A DNA stretch of 64,000 nt, taken from Nitrospirillum viridazoti CBAmc (GTDB taxonomy: Bacteria > Pseudomonadota > Alphaproteobacteria > Azospirillales > Azospirillaceae). Below are positions 26,457 through 36,232 of this stretch, piece after piece; positions within the stretch are counted from its first letter, which is position 1, and every line of letters starts with the position of its first letter. Under the pieces are notes generated by a model. It was not told where the DNA came from. It did not search any database and worked only from the letters and a program-made list of their open reading frames with translations. Both the position numbers and the translations under genes were made by a program. The stretch lies in the NCBI RefSeq assembly GCF_000730165.1, contig NZ_CP022110.1, positions 1,123,501 to 1,187,500 on the forward strand, read 5' to 3'.

Positions 26457-26484
26457 GCCCGGTCCCTCCGCATGGGGGCCGGGC
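26457..26484 (+). other. nifH-nifD intergenic stem-loop
   Basis: GCCCGGTCCC at 26457-26466 can pair with the complementary arm at 26475-26484 (10 bp with one G-U) around an 8-base loop. No U-run follows. Such a hairpin after nifH may protect the nifH part of the message, giving more Fe protein than MoFe protein; that function is inference. Confidence 0.5.
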
Positions 26485-26529
26485 GCGCGCCAGCGGGCTT
26501 TCTTCACCGGGGAACATGAGGGCAGCGAA

Positions 26530-28029
26530 ATGAGTATGTCGGAGACGCAGAGCGTTGCGGAGATCAAGGAACGCAACAAGGAACTGATTGCCGAGGTCTT
26601 GCAGGTTTACCCGGAGAAGACCGCGAAACGGCGCGCCAAGCACCTGAACGTGCATGAGGCCGGCAAGTCCGATTGCGGCGTGAAGTCCAACCTGAAGTCC
26701 ATTCCGGGCGTCATGACCATCCGCGGCTGCGCCTACGCCGGATCCAAGGGCGTGGTGTGGGGCCCGATCAAGGACATGATCCACATCAGCCACGGCCCTG
26801 TGGGCTGCGGCCAGTATTCCTGGGCGGCGCGGCGCAACTACTACATCGGCACGACGGGCATCGACACCTTCGTGACCATGCAGTTCACCTCCGACTTCCA
26901 GGAAAAGGACATCGTTTTCGGCGGCGACAAGAAGCTGGCCAAGATCATCGATGAAATCCAGGAACTGTTCCCGCTGAACAATGGCATCAGCATCCAGTCG
27001 GAATGCCCCATCGGCCTGATCGGTGACGACATCGAGGCGGTGTCGAAGGCCAAGTCCAAGGAATACGAGGGCAAGACCATCGTGCCCGTGCGCTGCGAGG
27101 GCTTTCGTGGCGTGTCGCAGTCCCTGGGCCACCACGTTGCCAACGACGCCATCCGCGACTGGGTTTTCGACAAGAGTGCGGCCAAGCCCGCGGCGTTCGA
27201 GGCCAGCCCCTACGACGTGGCCATCATCGGCGATTACAACATCGGCGGCGACGCCTGGTCATCCCGCATCCTGCTGGAGGAGATGGGCCTGCGCGTCATC
27301 GCCCAATGGTCGGGTGACGGTACCCTGGCGGAGCTGGAGAACACGCCCAAGGCCAAGCTGAACGTCCTGCACTGCTACCGTTCGATGAACTACATCTCGC
27401 GGCACATGGAAGAGAAGTACGGCATTCCCTGGTGCGAGTACAATTTCTTCGGCCCCAGCAAGATCGCCGAATCCCTGCGCAAGATCGCCAGTTACTTCGA
27501 TGACAAGATCAAGGAGGGAGCCGAGCGCGTCATCGCCAAGTACCAGGCGCTGACGGACGCCGTCATCACCAAGTACCGCCCGCGCCTGGAAGGCAAGACG
27601 GTGATGCTGTTCGTGGGCGGCCTGCGCCCCCGCCACGTCATCGGCGCCTATGAGGACCTGGGCATGGAGGTGGTGGGTACCGGCTATGAGTTCGGCCACA
27701 ACGACGACTACCAGCGCACGGCCCAGCACTACGTCAAGGACGGCACGCTGATCTACGACGACGTGACCGGCTATGAGTTCGAGAAGTTCGTGGAACGCAT
27801 CCAGCCCGACCTGGTCGGGTCGGGCATCAAGGAAAAGTACGTCTTCCAGAAGATGGGCGTGCCCTTCCGCCAGATGCATTCCTGGGACTATTCCGGCCCG
27901 TACCACGGCTATGACGGCTTCGCCATCTTCGCACGGGACATGGACATGGCCATCAACGCCCCCGTCTGGAAGATGGCCAAGGCCCCCTGGAAGGGCGCGG
28001 CGCAACCCCGCCTGCTGGCCGCCGAATAA
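26530..28029 (+). CDS. nifD: Nitrogenase MoFe protein alpha chain
   Basis: NifD (499 residues) holds FeMo-co. P-cluster and cofactor landmarks are visible: [20 protein letters not shown] (about 59-78), [33 protein letters not shown], the Cys-ligand region of CYRSMNYI, and the homocitrate/His ligand region [20 protein letters not shown] near residue 465. The start at 26530 follows GAGGGCAGCGAA. It is 94 bp after nifH and 38 bp before nifK. Confidence 0.99.
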   Translation: MSMSETQSVAEIKERNKELIAEVLQVYPEKTAKRRAKHLNVHEAGKSDCGVKSNLKSIPGVMTIRGCAYAGSKGVVWGPIKDMIHISHGPVGCGQYSWAARRNYYIGTTGIDTFVTMQFTSDFQEKDIVFGGDKKLAKIIDEIQELFPLNNGISIQSECPIGLIGDDIEAVSKAKSKEYEGKTIVPVRCEGFRGVSQSLGHHVANDAIRDWVFDKSAAKPAAFEASPYDVAIIGDYNIGGDAWSSRILLEEMGLRVIAQWSGDGTLAELENTPKAKLNVLHCYRSMNYISRHMEEKYGIPWCEYNFFGPSKIAESLRKIASYFDDKIKEGAERVIAKYQALTDAVITKYRPRLEGKTVMLFVGGLRPRHVIGAYEDLGMEVVGTGYEFGHNDDYQRTAQHYVKDGTLIYDDVTGYEFEKFVERIQPDLVGSGIKEKYVFQKMGVPFRQMHSWDYSGPYHGYDGFAIFARDMDMAINAPVWKMAKAPWKGAAQPRLLAAE

Positions 28030-28067
28030 GGCGCCCCCGTACGACGTTCTTCGGAAAGGTTTCCATC

Positions 28068-29627
28068 ATGACGCAGAGTGCCGAAAACGTGCTCGACCAT
28101 TTCGAGCTGTTCCGTGGCCCGGAATACCAGGAAATGCTGGTCAACAAGCGCCAGCAGTTCGAGAACCGCCGCGATCCGGCGGAGGTGGAGCGGGTGCGGG
28201 AATGGGCCAAGACGCCCGAGTACCAGGAAAAGAACTTCGCCCGCGAGGCGCTGACCATCAATCCGGCCAAGGCCTGCCAGCCCCTGGGCGCCGTCTTCGC
28301 CGCCGTCGGCTTTGAAAGCACGCTGCCCTTCGTGCACGGCTCCCAGGGCTGCGTCGCCTATTACCGCAGCCATTTCTCCCGCCATTTCAAGGAGCCGTCC
28401 TCCTGCGTGTCGTCGTCGATGACCGAGGACGCGGCGGTGTTCGGCGGGCTGAACAACATGATCGACGGCTTGGCCAATGCCTATTCCATGTACAAGCCCA
28501 AGATGATCGCCGTTTCCACCACCTGCATGGCGGAGGTGATCGGCGACGACCTGAACGCCTTCATCAAGACGGCGAAGGAGAAGGGCTCCGTCCCCGCCGA
28601 ATATGACGTGCCCTTCGCCCACACCCCCGCCTTCGTCGGCAGCCACGTCACCGGCTACGACAACGTCATGAAGGGCATCCTGGACCATTTCTGGGACGGC
28701 AAGGCCGGCACCGCGCCCAAGCTGGAGCGCGTGCCCAACGGCAAGATCAACTTCATCGGCGGCTTCGACGGCTACACCGTTGGCAACCTGCGGGAGATCA
28801 AGCGCATCTTCGGGCTGATGGGCATCGACTATACCATCCTGGGCGACACCAGCGACATCTGGGACACCCCCACGGACGGCGAATTCCGCATGTACGACGG
28901 CGGCACCACCCTGGAGGAGGCGGCCAACGCCATCCATGCCAAGGCCACCGTTTCCATGCAGGAATACTGCACGGAAAAGACCCTGCCGTTCATCGCGGCG
29001 CATGGGCAGGAGGTCGCCGCCTTCAACCACCCGGTGGGTGTCGCCGGCACCGACCGCTTCCTGATGGCGTTGGCCCGCCTGACGGGCGCGGAGATCCCGG
29101 TGGAGCTGGAGCGGGAACGTGGCCGGCTGGTCGACGCCATCGCGGACTCCAGCGCCCACATCCACGGCAAGAAGTTCGCCATCTACGGCGATCCCGACCT
29201 GTGCCTGGGCCTGGCTGGCTTCCTGCTGGAACTGGGGGCGGAACCGACGCACGTGCTGGCCACCAACGGCAGCAAGGCCTGGGCGGCGAAGGTGCAGGAA
29301 CTGTTCGACAGCTCCCCCTTCGGGAAGAACTGCCACGTCCATCCCGGCCGCGACCTGTGGCACCTGCGGTCCCTGCTGTTCACGGAGCCGGTGGATTTCC
29401 TGATCGGCAACACCTACGGCAAGTACCTGGAGCGTGACACGGGCACGCCGCTGATCCGCATCGGTTTCCCCATCTTCGACCGGCACCACCATCACCGCTT
29501 CCCGCTGTGGGGGTATCAGGGCGGGCTGAACGTGCTGGTGACCATCCTGGACAAGATTTTCGACACGATCGACCTCAACACCAACGTCCCGTCCAAGACG
29601 GACTACAGCTTCGACATCATCCGCTGA
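28068..29627 (+). CDS. nifK: Nitrogenase MoFe protein beta chain
   Basis: NifK (519 residues) pairs with NifD and shares the P-cluster. Landmarks: [36 protein letters not shown] (about 66-101, two P-cluster cysteines), [20 protein letters not shown] (third Cys), and [26 protein letters not shown] near the C-terminus. The length is normal. A strong stem-loop follows it before nifE. Confidence 0.99.
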   Translation: MTQSAENVLDHFELFRGPEYQEMLVNKRQQFENRRDPAEVERVREWAKTPEYQEKNFAREALTINPAKACQPLGAVFAAVGFESTLPFVHGSQGCVAYYRSHFSRHFKEPSSCVSSSMTEDAAVFGGLNNMIDGLANAYSMYKPKMIAVSTTCMAEVIGDDLNAFIKTAKEKGSVPAEYDVPFAHTPAFVGSHVTGYDNVMKGILDHFWDGKAGTAPKLERVPNGKINFIGGFDGYTVGNLREIKRIFGLMGIDYTILGDTSDIWDTPTDGEFRMYDGGTTLEEAANAIHAKATVSMQEYCTEKTLPFIAAHGQEVAAFNHPVGVAGTDRFLMALARLTGAEIPVELERERGRLVDAIADSSAHIHGKKFAIYGDPDLCLGLAGFLLELGAEPTHVLATNGSKAWAAKVQELFDSSPFGKNCHVHPGRDLWHLRSLLFTEPVDFLIGNTYGKYLERDTGTPLIRIGFPIFDRHHHHRFPLWGYQGGLNVLVTILDKIFDTIDLNTNVPSKTDYSFDIIR

Positions 29628-29678
29628 CGGCGGGCTTGGCCTCTCCGTGGCGCCTTCCCCAACGGCGCTCGCATCCTG

Positions 29679-29728
29679 GCCGCGCCGCTTGCCCCCCTGG
29701 GGTTTCCCATCGGGGCTGGCGGCGCGGC
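29679..29728 (+). other. nifK-nifE intergenic stem-loop
   Basis: A 17-base arm GCCGCGCCGCTTGCCCC (29679-29695) pairs with 29712-29728 at 15 of 17 positions around a 16-base loop. There is no U-tract, so it may be a partial terminator, processing site or mRNA stabiliser that lowers nifEN output relative to nifHDK. No sigma-54 promoter is evident in the gap, so nifE probably depends on readthrough. Confidence 0.55.
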
Positions 29729-29761
29729 GCTTCTTGACCCGTTCAGGTGAGGAACACGGAA

Positions 29762-31408
29762 ATGAGTTCGCTGTCGGCCACCATCCAGGACGTCTTCAAC
29801 GAGCCCGGTTGCGCCAAGAACGCCACCAAGTCGGCGGCTGACCGCAAGAAGGGCTGCACCAAGCAGCTGCAGCCGGGCGGGGCGGCCGGTGGGTGCGCCT
29901 TCGACGGCGCCAAGATCGCCCTGCAGCCGCTGACCGACGTGGCCCACCTAGTCCACGGCCCCATCGCCTGCGAGGGCAATTCCTGGGACAACCGGGGTGC
30001 CAAATCCTCCGGCCCGACCCTGTGGCGCACCGGCTTCACCACCGACATCAATGAGACGGACATCGTTTTCGGCGGGGAGAAGCGCCTGTTCAAGGCCATC
30101 CGCGAGATCATCGAGAAGTATGACCCGCCGGCGGTCTTCGTCTACCAGACCTGTATCCCGGCCATGACCGGCGACGACATCAACGCCGTGTGCAAGGCGG
30201 CGCGGGAGAAGTTCGGCAAGCCGGTCATCCCCGTCAATTCCCCGGGCTTCGTCGGACCCAAGAACCTGGGCAACAAGCTGGCGGGCGAGGCCCTGCTGGA
30301 CCACGTCATCGGCACCGAGGAACCGGACGAGACGACGCCCTACGACATCAACATCATCGGTGAATACAATCTGTCGGGCGAGCTGTGGCAAGTGAAGCCC
30401 CTGCTGGATGAGCTGGGCATCCGCATCCTGTCCTGCATCTCCGGCGATGGGCGCTATCGCGAGGTGGCCTATTCCCACCGCGCCCGCGCGGCGATGATGG
30501 TGTGCTCCAAGGCCATGATCAACGTGGCCCGCAAGATGGAGGAACGCTACGGCATCCCCTTCTTCGAAGGGTCGTTCTACGGCATCGGCGACACCAGCGA
30601 CAGCCTGCGCCAGATCGCCCGGCTGCTGGTCGACCGGGGGGCGCCGTCCGACCTGCTGGACCGGACGGAGGCGTTGATCGCGCGGGAGGAGGCGCGGGCC
30701 TGGGCCGCCATCGCGCCGCTCAAGCCGCGCTTTGCCGGCAAGAAGGTGCTGCTGATCACCGGCGGGGTGAAATCCTGGTCAGTGGTCGCGGCCCTGCAGG
30801 AGGCGGGGCTGGAGCTGGTGGGCACCAGCGTCAAGAAATCCACCAAGGAGGACAAGGAGCGCATCAAGGAACTGCTGGGCCAGGACGCCCACATGATCGA
30901 GGACATGACCCCGCGCGAGATGTACCGCCTGCTGAAGGACGCCAAGGCGGACATCATGCTGTCGGGCGGCCGGTCGCAGTTCGTGGCGCTGAAGGCCGCC
31001 ATGCCCTGGCTGGACATCAACCAGGAACGCCACCACGCCTACATGGGCTATGTCGGCATGGTGACGCTGATGGAACAGATCGCGCGCACCCTGTTCAACC
31101 CGGTGTGGGAGCAGGTGCGGCGCCCGGCCCCCTGGGACGACCCGGCCAATACCTGGCAGGCCCGCGCCGACGCCCAGCTGGCGGCGGAGGCCGCCGATCC
31201 GGAGAAGGTTGAACAGGCGCGGCGGGCTGGTGCCATCTGCACCTGCAAGGGTGTGGACCTCGGCACCATCGAGGACGCGGTCCGCGCCCATGGGCTGACA
31301 TCGCTTGACGATGTGCGCCGGCACACCGCGGCGGGCACCGGCTGTGGCGCCTGCGCCAGCCGGGTGGAAGATGTGCTGGCCGCCCTGCCGGCCCTGGCGG
31401 CGGAGTAG
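29762..31408 (+). CDS. nifE: FeMo-co scaffold protein NifE with C-terminal Bfd-like [2Fe-2S] domain
   Basis: NifE (548 residues) with NifN forms the scaffold on which the NifB product is matured to FeMo-co. The N-terminal part has the NifD-like [20 protein letters not shown] and [15 protein letters not shown] (about 42-80). It is about 70 residues longer than classical NifE: the tail from about residue 485 carries CTC at the start and CGAC at the end, an exact C-x-C-x32-C-x2-C pattern as in Bfd and the middle domain of NifU, expected to bind [2Fe-2S]. The start at 29762 follows AGGTGAGGAA. Confidence 0.95.
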   Translation: MSSLSATIQDVFNEPGCAKNATKSAADRKKGCTKQLQPGGAAGGCAFDGAKIALQPLTDVAHLVHGPIACEGNSWDNRGAKSSGPTLWRTGFTTDINETDIVFGGEKRLFKAIREIIEKYDPPAVFVYQTCIPAMTGDDINAVCKAAREKFGKPVIPVNSPGFVGPKNLGNKLAGEALLDHVIGTEEPDETTPYDINIIGEYNLSGELWQVKPLLDELGIRILSCISGDGRYREVAYSHRARAAMMVCSKAMINVARKMEERYGIPFFEGSFYGIGDTSDSLRQIARLLVDRGAPSDLLDRTEALIAREEARAWAAIAPLKPRFAGKKVLLITGGVKSWSVVAALQEAGLELVGTSVKKSTKEDKERIKELLGQDAHMIEDMTPREMYRLLKDAKADIMLSGGRSQFVALKAAMPWLDINQERHHAYMGYVGMVTLMEQIARTLFNPVWEQVRRPAPWDDPANTWQARADAQLAAEAADPEKVEQARRAGAICTCKGVDLGTIEDAVRAHGLTSLDDVRRHTAAGTGCGACASRVEDVLAALPALAAE

Positions 31409-31412
31409 GGCC

Positions 31413-32795
31413 ATGGCGACGGTCACCCACGTCAAGAAGGCCTGCACGGTCAACCCGCTGAAGATGAGCCAGCCCATCGGCGCCGCCCTGGCCTTTATGG
31501 GCCTGCGCGGCGCCATGCCCCTACTGCACGGGTCGCAGGGCTGCACCTCCTTCGGGCTGGTGCTGTTCGTCCGCCACTTCAAGGAGGCCATCCCCTTGCA
31601 GACGACGGCGATGAGCGAGGTCGCCACCGTGCTGGGCGGTTACGACAATGTCGAACAGGCCATCCTGAACATTCACAAGCGCACCAAGCCGGAGATCATC
31701 GGCATCTGTTCCACCGGCGTCACCGAGACCAAGGGCGACGATGTGGAGGGCTATATCCGCCTGGTGCGGGAACGCCATGCGGAGGTGGCGGACCTGCCGC
31801 TGGTCTACGTCTCCACCCCCGATTTCAAGGACGCGTTCCAGGATGGGTGGGGCAAGGCCGTGACCCGCATGGTGCAGGAACTGGTGGCAGCCCCTCCGGC
31901 CGATGCTGTGCGCGACCCGGCCAGGGTCACCATACTGCCCGGCTGCCACATGACGCCGGGTGATTTGGATGAGTTGCGCACCATCCTGGAGGATTTCGGG
32001 CTGAAGCCGAGCTTCCTGCCCGACCTGGCGGGGTCGCTGGATGGCCACATTCCAGAAGACTTCACCCCCACCACCATCGGCGGCATCGGCGTGGATGACG
32101 TGGCGGGCCTGGGCGCCTCGTCCTGGGCCATCGCCATTGGTGAGCAGATGCGCCCGGCGGCGGAAGCCTTGCGGGACAGGACGGGCGTGCCCTTCCGCCT
32201 GTTCCCCCGCCTGTGCGGGCTGGAGGCGACCGACGCCTTCATCATGTTCCTGTCGGAGATCAGCGGCCGGCCGGTGCCCGTCAAATACCGGCGGCAGCGC
32301 GGACAGCTGGTGGACGCCATGCTGGACGGACACTTCCACATTGGCGGCCGCAAGGTGGCCATCGGGGCGGAGCCCGACCTGCTGGCCCATGTCGGCGGCA
32401 TGCTGCATGCCATGGGCGCCCACATCACCGCCGCCGTCACCACCACCCATTCGCCCGTGCTGGCCGGGGTGGAGACGGACGAGGTGCTGATCGGCGACCT
32501 GGAGGATCTGGAACGGCGGGCGCGGGAGCGGGGGTGCGACCTGCTGATCACCCATTCCCATGGGCGCCAGGCGGCGGCCCGCCTGGGCATCCCGTTCTTC
32601 CGCATGGGCCTGCCCCTGTTCGACCGGCTGGGGGCCGGGCACCTGGTTTCCGTCGGCTACTGCGGGGCGCGGGATTTGATCTTCGCCCTCAGCAACCTGG
32701 TGATGGCCGACACCGAACAGCATCACGAGGCCACCCCCGACACCTGGCGGGTGGTGGATGGGGACGGCGCTCAATCGAAAGGGGAAGCCGCATGA
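31413..32795 (+). CDS. nifN: FeMo-co scaffold protein NifN
   Basis: NifN (460 residues) is the partner of NifE. It shows KACTVNPLKMSQPIGAALAFMGLRGAMPLLHGSQGCTSFGLVLFVRHF (about 9-54), the NifK-like cluster region, and later ILPGCHMTPGDLDELRTILEDFGL and ITHSHGRQAAARLGIPFFRMGLPLFDRLG. The start is 5 bp after the nifE stop; the end overlaps nifX by four bases. Confidence 0.98.
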   Translation: MATVTHVKKACTVNPLKMSQPIGAALAFMGLRGAMPLLHGSQGCTSFGLVLFVRHFKEAIPLQTTAMSEVATVLGGYDNVEQAILNIHKRTKPEIIGICSTGVTETKGDDVEGYIRLVRERHAEVADLPLVYVSTPDFKDAFQDGWGKAVTRMVQELVAAPPADAVRDPARVTILPGCHMTPGDLDELRTILEDFGLKPSFLPDLAGSLDGHIPEDFTPTTIGGIGVDDVAGLGASSWAIAIGEQMRPAAEALRDRTGVPFRLFPRLCGLEATDAFIMFLSEISGRPVPVKYRRQRGQLVDAMLDGHFHIGGRKVAIGAEPDLLAHVGGMLHAMGAHITAAVTTTHSPVLAGVETDEVLIGDLEDLERRARERGCDLLITHSHGRQAAARLGIPFFRMGLPLFDRLGAGHLVSVGYCGARDLIFALSNLVMADTEQHHEATPDTWRVVDGDGAQSKGEAA

Positions 32796-33187
32796 AGGTC
32801 GCTTTCGCCACGCAGGACATGAAGCGGGTCGACGCCCATTTCGGCTGGGCCCGCAACATCGCCATCTACGAACTGGATCCCGACGGCTATCGCCTGCTGC
32901 AAGCGGTGGAGTTCGCCGGTGATTTGCAGGAGGACGGCAACGAGGACAAGCTTGCGCCCAAGATCGAGGCGATCAAGGACTGCGCCATCCTCTATGTCGC
33001 CGCCATCGGCGGCTCGGGCGCCGCCCGCGTCGTCGCCAGCAACATCCACCCCATGAAGGTCACCCAGCCGGAACCCATCGAGGATCTGCTGGAGCGCCTG
33101 CGCGCCGTGCTGAACGGCACGCCGCCGCCCTGGCTGCGCAAGGCCATGGCCAAGGGGGCCCCCCGCACCCTGGATTTCGAGGATTGA
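32792..33187 (+). CDS. nifX: NifX, FeMo-co precursor carrier
   Basis: NifX (131 residues) has the family's [28 protein letters not shown] start and [25 protein letters not shown] (about 69-93). It binds NifB-co and other precursors and shuttles them to NifEN. The first ATG overlaps the nifN stop by four bases. Confidence 0.97.
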   Translation: MKVAFATQDMKRVDAHFGWARNIAIYELDPDGYRLLQAVEFAGDLQEDGNEDKLAPKIEAIKDCAILYVAAIGGSGAARVVASNIHPMKVTQPEPIEDLLERLRAVLNGTPPPWLRKAMAKGAPRTLDFED

Positions 33188-33192
33188 AACCC

Positions 33193-33663
33193 ATGTCCGA
33201 CGTTCTGGACCTGCCGCCCGAAACGGTGGCGGCGCAAAGCCCCTTCATCCGCCAGCTGATCGTGATCTGGCGCGCCCAGGACACCCACGGCACCTGGGAG
33301 GGCAAGGCCGACCTGGATTTGCTGGAACCCTACATCGTCGACAAGGAGAAGCGGCGGCAGCTGCCCATCCTGGGCGATCCGGATCCGGAGACCATCTGGC
33401 GGCTGGAGCTGTTCTTCAACGCCGTGGCGCTCAGCATCGAGCAGGCGACGGGCGTGATGGTGTCGCCCATGCTGAAGATGAGCCACGAGGGTTTCGGCCG
33501 CATGGTGCTGATCGGCGGCCGTCTGGTGGTGGTGAACAAGCAACTGCGCGATGTCCATCGCTTCGGTTTCGACACCCTGGCCAAGCTGGCGGAGGAGGGG
33601 GGCAAGTACGTCCAGGCGGGCGTGGACATGATCGGGCGCTTTCCCGACGTCGCCCGTTATTGA
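33193..33663 (+). CDS. NifX-associated nitrogen fixation protein (DUF269)
   Basis: This 156-residue protein matches the family usually placed right after nif[33 protein letters not shown] (about 15-46), [56 protein letters not shown]. Its exact role is not known, but it is nearly always beside nifX. It lies 5 bp after nifX. Confidence 0.95.
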   Translation: MSDVLDLPPETVAAQSPFIRQLIVIWRAQDTHGTWEGKADLDLLEPYIVDKEKRRQLPILGDPDPETIWRLELFFNAVALSIEQATGVMVSPMLKMSHEGFGRMVLIGGRLVVVNKQLRDVHRFGFDTLAKLAEEGGKYVQAGVDMIGRFPDVARY

Positions 33664-33682
33664 GCGGATGGAAGGTATTGCC

Positions 33683-33916
33683 ATGAGCGATGTCGAGGCA
33701 CTGAAGAACGAGATCAAGAAGCAGTCGGCCCGGGCGATGCAGGCCAAGATGGACCTGCATGACCTGTCGGAGGAACTGCCCGTCAACTGGACCTCCATCC
33801 TGGAGGTGGCCCAGCGCGCCCACGACGCCTTCGCGGCGCTGGAGCGCAAGCGCGCCGACCTGAAGACGCTGGAAACCGCCGGGGCCACCGCCGCGCAGCT
33901 GTCCGTCGCGCCCTAG
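33683..33916 (+). CDS. Small nif-linked helical protein (CCE_0567/DUF683 type)
   Basis: This 77-residue protein is two helices with a turn: ALKNEIKKQSARAMQAKMDLHDLSEELP, then ILEVAQRAHDAFAALERKRADLKTLE. Members of this family follow the DUF269 gene in nif operons; one cyanobacterial member has been described as a metal-binding homotetramer. The start at 33683 follows GGAAGG. Function not established. Confidence 0.9.
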   Translation: MSDVEALKNEIKKQSARAMQAKMDLHDLSEELPVNWTSILEVAQRAHDAFAALERKRADLKTLETAGATAAQLSVAP

Positions 33917-33931
33917 AAGGAGTTCGCCCCT

Positions 33932-34234
33932 ATGTCCTCGCTCACCCGCGACGGCCGGTCCTGGCAGCCGGATTTCCTGATCGCCATCGATGCCAAGCGC
34001 TGCATCGGTTGCGGCCGCTGCTTCAAGGTCTGCGGCCGTGGGGTCATGGTCCTGAAGGGCCTGACCGAGGAGGGCGACCTGGTCGATCTCGGCAATGATG
34101 ATGACGATGATGAGATCGAGAAGAAGGTGATGGTCATGGACGATGCGGGTGCCTGCGTCGGCTGCCGCGCTTGCGCCCGGGTCTGCCCCGCCAACTGCCA
34201 GACCCATGCGCCCCTGGCGGCGGACGCGGCGTGA
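33932..34234 (+). CDS. fdxB: Nif-specific ferredoxin III (2[4Fe-4S])
   Basis: FdxB (100 residues) has two cluster motifs: CIGCGRCFKVC (about 25-35) and CVGCRACARVC (about 74-84), separated by an acidic linker with a run of seven D/E residues. It is a cytoplasmic electron carrier in nitrogenase electron transfer or cofactor assembly. An AGAAGGAG site precedes the ATG. Confidence 0.97.
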   Translation: MSSLTRDGRSWQPDFLIAIDAKRCIGCGRCFKVCGRGVMVLKGLTEEGDLVDLGNDDDDDEIEKKVMVMDDAGACVGCRACARVCPANCQTHAPLAADAA

Positions 34235-34248
34235 GGAGGGGGGAAACG

Positions 34249-34869
34249 ATGCGCAGCGCCGACGCCTGTTATCGCTGGCTGATGGACCGGGCCGGGGGGA
34301 AGGCCGATCCCTTCGATCTGCACGTCGCCGCCGCCATCCTGTCGCTGGCCTGGGCCGAGGCGGCGACCGGGCGGGGGTCTTTGCCGCTCTGCGCCGGCCT
34401 GGATGGCATCGCCCTTGAGGATCTGGCCCTGCGCCTGTTCCCGGACGCCTGGGCCGGCATGGCTGCGCTGGCGGACGGCCCCGCCGCGTTGGAGGAGGAT
34501 GAGCAGGCGGTGCGTGACCTGCTGTGGATGTATGCCGATGGCGGCACCCCGCTGCAGCGCGACCTGGCGACCATGATCGCCCGACGGTGCAGCCGACCCA
34601 ACCACCTTTGGCAGGATCTGGGTCTGCGCAACCGGGGCGAGCTGTCATCGTTGATGCAGCGCCACTTCGGCGGCCTCGCCCGCCGCAACAGCCAGGACAT
34701 GAAATGGAAGAAGTTCCTGTTCCGCATGATCTGCCGGGCGGAGGGCTTCACCCTGTGCACCGCCCCCGTCTGTACCGAGTGCGATGACTTCGACCATTGC
34801 TTTGGGGCGGAGGATGGCGAGGCCATGATGGCCCACCTCCGCTCCGGCCGGCCGCCGCCTATTCCCTGA
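34249..34869 (+). CDS. nifQ: NifQ, molybdenum donor for FeMo-co
   Basis: NifQ (206 residues) carries the signature C-x4-C-x2-C-x5-C at C170, C175, C178 and C184 (LCTAPVCTECDDFDHC), which holds a Mo-Fe-S cluster in characterised NifQ. The preceding WKKFLFRMICRAEGF is also typical. It donates molybdenum to NifEN/NifH. It follows fdxB by 14 bp. Confidence 0.96.
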   Translation: MRSADACYRWLMDRAGGKADPFDLHVAAAILSLAWAEAATGRGSLPLCAGLDGIALEDLALRLFPDAWAGMAALADGPAALEEDEQAVRDLLWMYADGGTPLQRDLATMIARRCSRPNHLWQDLGLRNRGELSSLMQRHFGGLARRNSQDMKWKKFLFRMICRAEGFTLCTAPVCTECDDFDHCFGAEDGEAMMAHLRSGRPPPIP

Positions 34870-34885
34870 CCGCCGCGCGAGGCGC

Positions 34886-35308
34886 ATGCCCATGTCCGCC
34901 ACCTATGTCCTGTGCCGCCTGGACGACATCCCCAGCCGCAAGGCCCGGGGCTTTCAGCTGTTGCGCGTTGATGACGAGGGGGAGCATCGGCCCTGGGGCA
35001 TCATCGTCATCCGCTGGGGCCGGCAGGTGGTGGGCTACGTCAACCGCTGCCCGCACAACGGCGTGCACCTGGACTGGGAACGCAACCAGTTCCTGGACCC
35101 GGACGGCACACGGCTGATGTGCGGCAAGCACGGCGCCCTGTTCGACCTGGGCACCGGCCTGTGCGTGGACGGCCCCTGCCGGGGCGCCGGACTTGAACCG
35201 GTGGCGCTGTCCCTCGAGGAGGGGGACATCTGCATCACCGGCGTCACGCTGGTGGAGGATGAGGAATTGGACGGTGACCTGCCACCCTGTGAGGCGGAAG
35301 GGGTTTAG
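34886..35308 (+). CDS. Rieske-type [2Fe-2S] protein
   Basis: This 140-residue protein has a Rieske site C55-x-H57 (RCPHNG) and C79-x2-H82 (MCGKHG), spaced as in ferredoxin-type Rieske proteins. It is soluble and carries no oxygenase domain. As the last gene of the nifHDKENX operon it may be an electron carrier or a redox sensor for nitrogenase assembly; that role is inference. Either ATG 34886 or 34892 could start it (GAGG lies at 34878-34881). Confidence 0.88.
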   Translation: MPMSATYVLCRLDDIPSRKARGFQLLRVDDEGEHRPWGIIVIRWGRQVVGYVNRCPHNGVHLDWERNQFLDPDGTRLMCGKHGALFDLGTGLCVDGPCRGAGLEPVALSLEEGDICITGVTLVEDEELDGDLPPCEAEGV

Positions 35309-35341
35309 AATCGGCGGTGAAACCGGCTTAGCATGCGTGGT

Positions 35342-35977
35342 TTAGCGTTGCGGGGCCTTGTTCCCCCTGGGGCACGTGTCCCCATAAGCGATGGCATAGG
35401 GTGAATTGAAACATCTGATCAGCCCATCCAGCACCTTCAGGTTGGCGGGCCATTTTAGCCCCATGTCCTTGAATTCTTCCTCGAACCAGGCCGGTTCGGG
35501 CAAGGCGGCGAGACGTCGCCGTGCTGCCTTCAGCCCCGCCAAATCCCTGTTCAGGAAGGCGATGGTTCCCAAGGCGTATTCATGGAAACCCAACTCCATC
35601 CCCCTCTTGTCGGGATTGACTCCAGCCATCATCAAAGGCTTGGCGGCGCGGTAATCACCCACCAGGGCCTCCATCTGGCCTTCATGCCAATACAGGGCGT
35701 GTAGGCTGCTCGGGTCCAGCTTTTGCCAGTTACGGTCGATATAGGTCTTGATCAGGTCGGCGGCCGCTTTCTTACAGCCATCTTGGGATGCCAGCGTTCG
35801 CCAGCCCCCATTCATGTCCTGATCGAACGCCCTGGGTTCCAGTTGCATCATCTGTTCGGTATCGACTGTGCACTGGGCGGGTTTGGCAGGTTCACCTGCG
35901 GCCTGCCCGACAGCCGCGTGTCCAACAGACGCGGTCATTACAGCGGCGAGCAAAAGCGTAATTTTGAATGCGGCCAT
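35342..35977 (-). CDS. Exported hypothetical protein
   Basis: This 211-residue protein starts at ATG 35977 after GGGGAATATTGCC. It has a signal peptide (AFKITLLLAAVMTASVGHAA). The mature part has few cysteines (two near CTVDTEQ and DGCKKAAAD, two near the end) and helical pairs (ALYWHEGQMEALVGDYRAAKPLMMAG, then YALGTIAFLNRDLAGLKAARRRLAALP) that look like TPR/SEL1-type repeats. I do not recognise a family. It is not obviously part of the nif regulon; no sigma-54 element is seen in front. Confidence 0.7.
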   Translation of the reverse strand: MAAFKITLLLAAVMTASVGHAAVGQAAGEPAKPAQCTVDTEQMMQLEPRAFDQDMNGGWRTLASQDGCKKAAADLIKTYIDRNWQKLDPSSLHALYWHEGQMEALVGDYRAAKPLMMAGVNPDKRGMELGFHEYALGTIAFLNRDLAGLKAARRRLAALPEPAWFEEEFKDMGLKWPANLKVLDGLIRCFNSPYAIAYGDTCPRGNKAPQR

Positions 35978-36232
35978 GGCAATATTCCCCAGAATTTGAT
36001 GCCAGCCGCTGAGTACCAAGGCCCCCAATGCACCGCCTGGTCGCCACTGGCCGCTTCCGTGTGGGTTATGCAGCTTATAAGTTGTAAATCATTAGCATGG
36101 CAGCGAGGAAATGAAAGGACCCGGATCAACAATCAATAATTGAAAAACTCTACCAATGGGGTTCTCGGGGCAACTCGCTTTGGACGACGCGGCCCCGATG
36201 GCCGGCCCCGGGTGAAGGGCCAAAGGGCGTTA

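Noticed and set aside
27909-29495. Minus-strand open frame of 528 codons across nifK
   Set aside because: It is antisense to nifK with no domain or ribosome binding site.
29642-29660. A GG-N10-GC match before nifE as a sigma-54 promoter
   Set aside because: The -12 half is GTGGC rather than TTGC and no NifA site lies upstream.
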